In this document: piece after piece, positions 59,021-64,000 of the stretch | How positions within the stretch are numbered: position 1 is the stretch's first letter | Layout of the letters: each line of letters starts with the position of its first letter | Source of the DNA: SB15 sp964639245 | Lineage (GTDB): Bacteria; Chloroflexota; Anaerolineae; Aggregatilineales; J027 | NCBI GenBank assembly: GCA_964639245.1 | Contig: CAZXCU010000008.1 | Location: forward strand, 62,001-126,000 | Direction of reading: 5' to 3' | DNA length: 64,000 nucleotides | The notes under the pieces: model-generated | Databases searched by the model: none | What the model saw: only the letters and a program-made list of their open reading frames with translations | Told to the model about the DNA's origin: nothing | Made by a program: the position numbers and the translations under genes

Positions 59021-59828
59021 GAAGGGGCAAATTGGGACAGGGCGCGTTCTCACCATCACTTCCGGCAAAGGGGGTGTTGGCAAAACCACCCTGACGGCGA
59101 ATCTAGGAGTGGCGCTGGCAGCACAGGGCAAAAAAGTCGTGGCGATTGACGCGGATATTGGGCTGCGGAATCTCGACATTATCATGGGGTTGGAAAATCG
59201 TATCGTGTACGATTTGATTGATGTGATTGAGGGGCGCTGCAAACTGCGGCAGGCGATGGTCAAACACAAACAATATCCATCGCTCTATTTGCTGCCCGCC
59301 GCGCAAACCCGTGATAAAACCGCCCTCAAGCCGATTCAAATGATGCGGTTAGCGGAAGCCTTGAAAAAAGAATTTGATTTTATTTTGATTGATAGTCCGG
59401 CAGGGATTGAGCGCGGTTTTCAAAATGCCATTGCGCCGGCGGACGAAGTGTTGATTGTGACCAACCCCGAAATTTCTTCGGTGCGGGATGCTGACCGCGT
59501 GATCGGGATTATTGAAGCCAAGTCGAAAAATATCATCGCACATCTGGTGATTAACCGCATCAAACCGGAAATGGTCAAACGTGGGGAAATGCTCTCCGCA
59601 GAGGATGTGAACGAAATTTTAGCCGTGAAAATCATCGGGATTGTGCCGGAGGATGAAACCGTCCTCATCGCGGGCAACACGGGCAACCCCGGCACGGCAG
59701 CCAAAGCATCCATTGAATTTAACAATATCGCCCGCCGCCTGAACGGGGAGCATATCCCCTTCCCAACCTTCGACGAACCGCCGAATCTCTTCCAGCGCAT
59801 CAAAAAAATCTTCGGCAATAATTCATAG
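58977..59828 (+). CDS. minD: Septum site-determining ATPase MinD
   Basis: The 283-residue protein starts at the ATG at 58977. It has the deviant Walker A 'TSGKGGVGKTTLTANLGVAL' near 28-47, switch I/II regions ('DADIGLRNLDIIMG', 'LIDSPAGIERGF') and a C-terminal amphipathic helix ('LFQRIKKIFG') for membrane binding. About 20 extra residues precede the Walker A compared with the usual MinD, and these are encoded within the minC 3' end. It recruits MinC and is stimulated by MinE. Confidence 0.93.
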   Translation: MDKLKPSLGQETPSEKGQIGTGRVLTITSGKGGVGKTTLTANLGVALAAQGKKVVAIDADIGLRNLDIIMGLENRIVYDLIDVIEGRCKLRQAMVKHKQYPSLYLLPAAQTRDKTALKPIQMMRLAEALKKEFDFILIDSPAGIERGFQNAIAPADEVLIVTNPEISSVRDADRVIGIIEAKSKNIIAHLVINRIKPEMVKRGEMLSAEDVNEILAVKIIGIVPEDETVLIAGNTGNPGTAAKASIEFNNIARRLNGEHIPFPTFDEPPNLFQRIKKIFGNNS

Positions 59829-59840
59829 GAGCAAGGTGAC

Positions 59841-60320
59841 ATGGGTAACTTGATGGAACGTTTGATGGGGCGACGACACAACGCCGCGAAATCCGCCAAA
59901 GACCGCTTAAAAGTGGTTTTGGTGACAGACCGGACGCAAATTTCGCCGGAAGAAATGCGGAATATGCAGCAGGAGATTCTTCAAGTTATCCAGAAATATT
60001 GCCGTATTGCTCAAAGCGACATTGACCTGAAGTACGAGCAGCGTGACCGCGAAAATTACCTTGTGGCGGATATTCTGCTCAAACCGCGTGCCGAAGGGGA
60101 GGAAGCCTCCACGATTCACTTAGAAACCTCGCTTTCGGCACTTGCCCCGCACGAAGCAACGGATGTTATGGAAGATACGGGCTTGATTCGAGTCGAATTT
60201 GAATTGGATGAATATTCCACCCGCGAATTTGATACTTCTGCGCTTGAAAACCCTACCGAGATTAATGAATTTTTGCGTCGGGATGACACCGATACTAAGC
60301 CGAGTTCATCGCCCCTATGA
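59841..60320 (+). CDS. minE: Cell division topological specificity factor MinE with long C-terminal extension
   Basis: The 159-residue protein is nearly twice the usual MinE length (about 85-90). Residues 1-80 match MinE: 'MERLMGRRHNAAKSAKDRLK' (membrane-targeting and MinD-contact region), 'VVLVTDRTQISPEEMRNMQQ' and 'EILQVIQKYCRI'. Residues 95-159 are an acidic extension with no recognised domain. It follows minD by 12 bp, with GGAGCAAGG before the ATG. Confidence 0.88.
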   Translation: MGNLMERLMGRRHNAAKSAKDRLKVVLVTDRTQISPEEMRNMQQEILQVIQKYCRIAQSDIDLKYEQRDRENYLVADILLKPRAEGEEASTIHLETSLSALAPHEATDVMEDTGLIRVEFELDEYSTREFDTSALENPTEINEFLRRDDTDTKPSSSPL

Positions 60321-60427
60321 GATAAGGTTGTTCTTTTTACGGGCGGTGGTTGCTGCGTGTTATCTTTGGGTGACACGTTGATTTTGGGTGTCTTTTTCAC
60401 GGCTTGACCCTCATTTTTATTCACGGG

Positions 60428-60445
60428 ATGGGAAATTTTTCCCAT
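60428..60445. terminator. Hairpin downstream of minE
   Basis: ATGGGAAA (60428-60435) and TTTCCCAT (60438-60445) form a perfect 8-bp stem with a 2-base loop in the 234-bp gap between minE and the VWA gene. A short TTT follows. It could be a weak terminator; a candidate -10 TACAAT (60516-60521) for the next gene lies downstream. Confidence 0.45.
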
Positions 60446-60554
60446 TTTGTGCCGGGAAACCCATTTCTAACCCCTCAAAAGTAGACTTAATTGTTGTGGA
60501 AACCCTCTATTACAGTACAATAGAATGAAAGCAGTGAATTTAGGGGAATAGTGC

Positions 60555-63500
60555 ATGAAAACCTTGGCCCGCCTGATATTTTTGCTGGTTTTATTTGTCG
60601 TTGCTTTCACGGTTGCCCCTCAGCAGAGTCGGGCGCAAACGGTCAATGTTCTTGAATCCGCGCTGCTGGCAGTCCAGCGCGATTGCCAAACTTTAGAAGA
60701 AAATATTGCCTGTTATGCAAGTGGCGAACTCACGGCTGAGGGGGCATCCCTACAAAATCCGGGCGATGTTGTGCCATTGGATGGCCTACAAACACTGCGG
60801 TCTGCCCCCGCCAATGAAGATGAATGGGGTGTTTCGGTCATCAAATTGGCACAGGCGACAGGGGAAACGCTCACGCTGGTCATGCTGGGTGAAGCGGAAA
60901 TTACCAACACTTTTGACCCCACCACCGCCGCGCCAGAATGTTTTGCGACCAATTTAAATGTGGGCAACGTGAATATTCATGTCCAGCCCAACGCCAGCCA
61001 GACGATTTTGAATTTGCTTGAACCCCAGCAGGCTGTTCCGGTGAAGGGGGTCAATGCGGCGGGGGACTGGTTTCAAGTAGAAACCAACCGTACCCTTGGT
61101 TGGATGGGAACAGAAAATATCGCCCTCAGTTGCGAACGTACCAGCCTGCCCACCCTCGCGGCGGAGGATGTCCGTGCGTTGTATCAACAGCCGATGCAAC
61201 AAATCACCCTTAAAACGGGCGCGGATGTGTCCGATGAGGCAATTAGCGGGCTGTTGGTGTATTCCGGCGAAGGCGAAAAAGGCCAGCTTCTGGTCAACGG
61301 TGTACAAATAGATGTCAACGGCGCGGTCTTTCTCAAAGCGGATTCTGCCCTCACTGTACAGGTGATTCAGGGCAAAGCGGCGGTGGCGGCGCTCGGGAGT
61401 TCGGTCACAGTTTCGACGGGGCAAACCACCAGCATCCCCTTAACCGATTTTGCGGCGAGTGGTGTTCCCGATGCCGTGAGCGAAAATGTGGATTCCGGCA
61501 ATGTGTCGGATGTGCTGAACAGCGCCATTTTTGGACAAGCCTATCGTGGGCCAAAATCGACAGTCGCTGGTTTGAGTCTCGGCGCGGATGTCACCGGAGT
61601 TGCCGAAAATGACCTCGTGCGGGTGAACATCAGTTTTAGCGGGGATGCCGCACAATGTCCTACCGCGCTTTCCACGCCGGCGGATGTGGTTTTTGTGCTG
61701 GATGTGTCTGACACGCTGACCGAAACCCAATTGGCGCTGATGCGAAGCGGCCTTGCGGCAACCATGGATATTCTGCAAAGTTCGGGTGGGCGATATGGAA
61801 TTGTGGCGTTTCGGAATCAGGCCAAAACAATCGCCAAATTGGATGAGCCGCTTGAACCAACCACCTTTGAAGGCATTTTTGACTCTACCGTGGCGACAAT
61901 TGCCCGTGAAGATGCTGGCACAGAATCAGCATTTAACACGGGCTTGGCAACCGCGCTGACCCTGTTCAAACAAGCCGAATCGCTGGGACATTCGCAAACG
62001 ATTATTTTAGTCTCGGATGGCACAGGCAATTTAGAACAAGCCCAACCGATTGTAGAAGAAGTTCGCAACCGCAATATTAATTTAGTGAGCGTGGGCGTGG
62101 GTGATACGGTTGACCGTGCCTTCATGACCGCGCTAGCAACCACGAACTTTGTCCCCCTTGCCAGCATGATTGAACTGCCCGACATGCTGCAAAATCTGAC
62201 CTTGCAAACAGCACGAAATGTTGTGGTGAGCGATTTTGAACTGGCTTACAGTTTTGACGCTGCCGATTATGAACTGGTCTCTGCTTTTGCGGAGGGTGGG
62301 ACGGTCAATGGCAGCGAAATCGCATGGCAAATGGGCGATGTGCGCGAAGGACAGGTGATGGATTTTCCGGTGGTGCTGCGTGCAAAACGTGCCACTGGCA
62401 GCGAAGCCGGCAACGTACAGGTTTCGTATGCGTGCAGCCAGGATAACAGCCTATCCGTGGCAGATCAGGTGCCTGTCCCTACGCTGGCAGGCCAACCCCG
62501 ACTCGGCAGCCTGACCACTGCCCGACAGGGGGTGCTGTCCCCGAAAAAATCCTCCGGCGCGGGGGTGCTGCGTCCATTTAGCCAGAATGTCTGGGCGGTG
62601 GAAGCACAGGGCAGCGAGATGATTTCGATTATCACGGGCGGGACAGACTCTCCCCCGATTGCGGTGCTGTCCGACGCGGAACCCCTCTACACGCTCGATA
62701 ATTTCGACGGGTCAGGCCGCCGTTTGAACGTGTTTTATCTGGCGGAAGACACACCGCGCTGGTTGTATCTGCAAAGTGCCAATCTCGACTCCAGTGGGCA
62801 GTATGAAGTGTCGGTGGAAATGGGCGCAGTAGAAGGCACACTGGCAACGCTGGAGGTTGACGGCGCGAGATTGGATGATAAACAGGAGAAAAACCAAGGA
62901 CGGCTCTATGCGCTGGCAGCCAACCCCGGCGATATTTTAACCTTCCGTTACGCGGGCGCGGCGCTGGATATTCCCTTCCGGGTGTTCAGCATGAACGGGC
63001 AACCTTCGATTGAATTGTATAGCCGCTATGATACGCTGCTGGGGCAGTGGGTCAGTGTGCAGGCGTTGCAGGGCAGCGCTCCCTATCGCGTGGTGGTGAA
63101 ATCCGATGAAGCCTATGCCATCGAAGCGGCCTCCGGTGACACAATTACCAACCCCAGTGGTCGGTTGTCGCTCGGTGAATCGCTGGCGCAGCCTGTGTTG
63201 AATGACAACCCTATTGTGGTCAGTTATGAATTGGAAGTGACCGAACCGAGACGGATTGGATTGCTCATTTCAGGCGAGGCGAGCGCCCCGACTCTGCTGA
63301 ATGTCAAAAATCAACGCTTGGATGCGCTTGAACAGATTCAGGTTAATACGCTCAAGGTGAACAGCTTTGACCTTGACGCGGGCAACTATACAGTTTATCT
63401 GGAAGTGAGTGGCAATTTCGCGGTGGATGTCACCACCATTGAAGGCAATCTTGCCGACGCGGTAGGCGATTTTAAAGGGTCGCTGATTCTGGACAAACCG

Positions 63501-64000
63501 CAGGAAGATGCTTTTGAAGATGAAACCCCCTTGGGGATTTACAGCCTTTCGCCCGGCACCGGCAAACCCCTGTTTGAAGGCGATACCCTGACGATTTTTA
63601 TGAATGGGGTGGACAATGCCGGACGGAACACCGTTTTTATTCGCAGCGCAGACAATGTACCGTCGGAAATCACGCTCGATTACACCCAACCCACCGAATC
63701 ATTGTATATCAGCGTGCATGAGCTACGCGGCGAACCGCCCTATCAGGTCGTGATTAGCGGGCAGGACAGCTACACCGTCACCCCGGTACGCGGCGATTTG
63801 CTCAGTAGCGACAAAGGCTCCCTTGTTGTAGGACAAAATAGCAACGACAGCAGCCCATCACCCCAATTTTTAACCTATACCCTTGCGCCCGAATTGGGCA
63901 AACAACTGGTCGAAGGCGATATCGTCACGGTCAGTTTTACCAACCGGGGCAACGATGATACCCCGTTTGAACTCCCCCTCTTAAAAGATGCAGGCGGGAA
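60555..64000 (+). CDS. Large secreted VWA-domain protein (partial, 3' end outside window)
   Basis: The frame is open from the ATG at 60555 to the window edge (more than 1148 residues). It has a signal peptide ('LARLIFLLVLFVVAFTVAP'), an SH3-like domain near 135-195 ('VQPNASQTILNLLEPQQAVP'), and a VWA domain from about residue 375 with MIDAS 'DVSDT' (Asp383). Beta-rich repeats of about 105-115 residues follow, starting at 'GRLSLGESL', 'GSLILDKPQ' and 'GSLVVGQNS' (about 63163, 63478 and 63820), resembling prepeptidase C-terminal-like modules. It probably mediates adhesion or envelope sensing. Confidence 0.8.
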   Translation, partial: MKTLARLIFLLVLFVVAFTVAPQQSRAQTVNVLESALLAVQRDCQTLEENIACYASGELTAEGASLQNPGDVVPLDGLQTLRSAPANEDEWGVSVIKLAQATGETLTLVMLGEAEITNTFDPTTAAPECFATNLNVGNVNIHVQPNASQTILNLLEPQQAVPVKGVNAAGDWFQVETNRTLGWMGTENIALSCERTSLPTLAAEDVRALYQQPMQQITLKTGADVSDEAISGLLVYSGEGEKGQLLVNGVQIDVNGAVFLKADSALTVQVIQGKAAVAALGSSVTVSTGQTTSIPLTDFAASGVPDAVSENVDSGNVSDVLNSAIFGQAYRGPKSTVAGLSLGADVTGVAENDLVRVNISFSGDAAQCPTALSTPADVVFVLDVSDTLTETQLALMRSGLAATMDILQSSGGRYGIVAFRNQAKTIAKLDEPLEPTTFEGIFDSTVATIAREDAGTESAFNTGLATALTLFKQAESLGHSQTIILVSDGTGNLEQAQPIVEEVRNRNINLVSVGVGDTVDRAFMTALATTNFVPLASMIELPDMLQNLTLQTARNVVVSDFELAYSFDAADYELVSAFAEGGTVNGSEIAWQMGDVREGQVMDFPVVLRAKRATGSEAGNVQVSYACSQDNSLSVADQVPVPTLAGQPRLGSLTTARQGVLSPKKSSGAGVLRPFSQNVWAVEAQGSEMISIITGGTDSPPIAVLSDAEPLYTLDNFDGSGRRLNVFYLAEDTPRWLYLQSANLDSSGQYEVSVEMGAVEGTLATLEVDGARLDDKQEKNQGRLYALAANPGDILTFRYAGAALDIPFRVFSMNGQPSIELYSRYDTLLGQWVSVQALQGSAPYRVVVKSDEAYAIEAASGDTITNPSGRLSLGESLAQPVLNDNPIVVSYELEVTEPRRIGLLISGEASAPTLLNVKNQRLDALEQIQVNTLKVNSFDLDAGNYTVYLEVSGNFAVDVTTIEGNLADAVGDFKGSLILDKPQEDAFEDETPLGIYSLSPGTGKPLFEGDTLTIFMNGVDNAGRNTVFIRSADNVPSEITLDYTQPTESLYISVHELRGEPPYQVVISGQDSYTVTPVRGDLLSSDKGSLVVGQNSNDSSPSPQFLTYTLAPELGKQLVEGDIVTVSFTNRGNDDTPFELPLLKDAGG

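Overview
The window looks like a chromosomal segment of a Chloroflexota (Anaerolineae-like) bacterium. The basis is mixed and indirect: a hemA-hemC-hemD operon led by an AhbD-type radical SAM gene, a DUF4058 gene, three solute-binding proteins whose Sec signal peptides have no lipobox, frequent TTG starts, and an mre/min set of that style. No rRNA gene, tRNA gene or CRISPR array was seen.

Layout. 1-3915 (minus): tetrapyrrole operon (AhbD-like radical SAM, hemA, hemC, partial hemD). 4341-15131: a GntR-controlled sugar-acid region with an enolase-superfamily enzyme, a GntR/FCD regulator, a ribose-type ABC transporter with SDR and L-rhamnose mutarotase, and a divergent, tightly coupled five-gene cassette (SucC-like, SucD-like, single-cluster ferredoxin, two subunits of a class I fumarase/tartrate-dehydratase-type enzyme). 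15128-24173: a second ribose-type transporter operon with mutarotase, an arabinose/fucose-isomerase-like protein and an SGNH hydrolase. It is headed by a divergent regulator that fuses a complete DeoR repressor to a paralogue of the neighbouring solute-binding protein. 24235-29732: two more enolase-superfamily enzymes and an E1alpha/E1beta/E2 2-oxoacid dehydrogenase without E3. 29815-32883: cupin, Gfo/Idh/MocA oxidoreductase, TIM-barrel isomerase and SDR. 32884-37702: RHS remnant, AT-rich membrane gene, catalytically altered beta-lactamase-like protein, sortase, MscS channel and a MITE-like repeat. 37703-49353: a rhamnogalacturonan/pectin locus (UxaC, two GH105-type hydrolases, KduD, KduI, YesL, YesOPQ-like transporter, LacI, Gfo/Idh/MocA) with three copies of one LacI operator. 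49674-56636: mreB, then an inserted DUF4058-RHH-HNH trio, then mreC, mreD and a PBP2 gene, with a compound palindromic repeat cluster between mreD and PBP2. 56692-58129: AT-rich accessory genes. 58220-60320: minC, minD (44-bp overlap) and a long minE. 60555 to the edge: a large secreted VWA protein.

How it fits together. The catabolic genes read as an island for pectin-type polysaccharides. One part handles unsaturated galacturonate residues (GH105, KduI, KduD, UxaC). The other imports and oxidises deoxy-sugars or sugar acids (mutarotases, isomerase, enolase-superfamily dehydratases, SDRs, then a 2-oxoacid dehydrogenase and a CoA ligase pair). Substrates of the second part are inference. The most interesting item is the DeoR-SBP fusion regulator at 22479-24173. 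Tandem 10-bp direct repeats of the TTTGTYGA type lie in front of the adjacent transporter operon and again in front of the cupin gene, which suggests a regulon whose sensor was built from the transporter's own binding protein.
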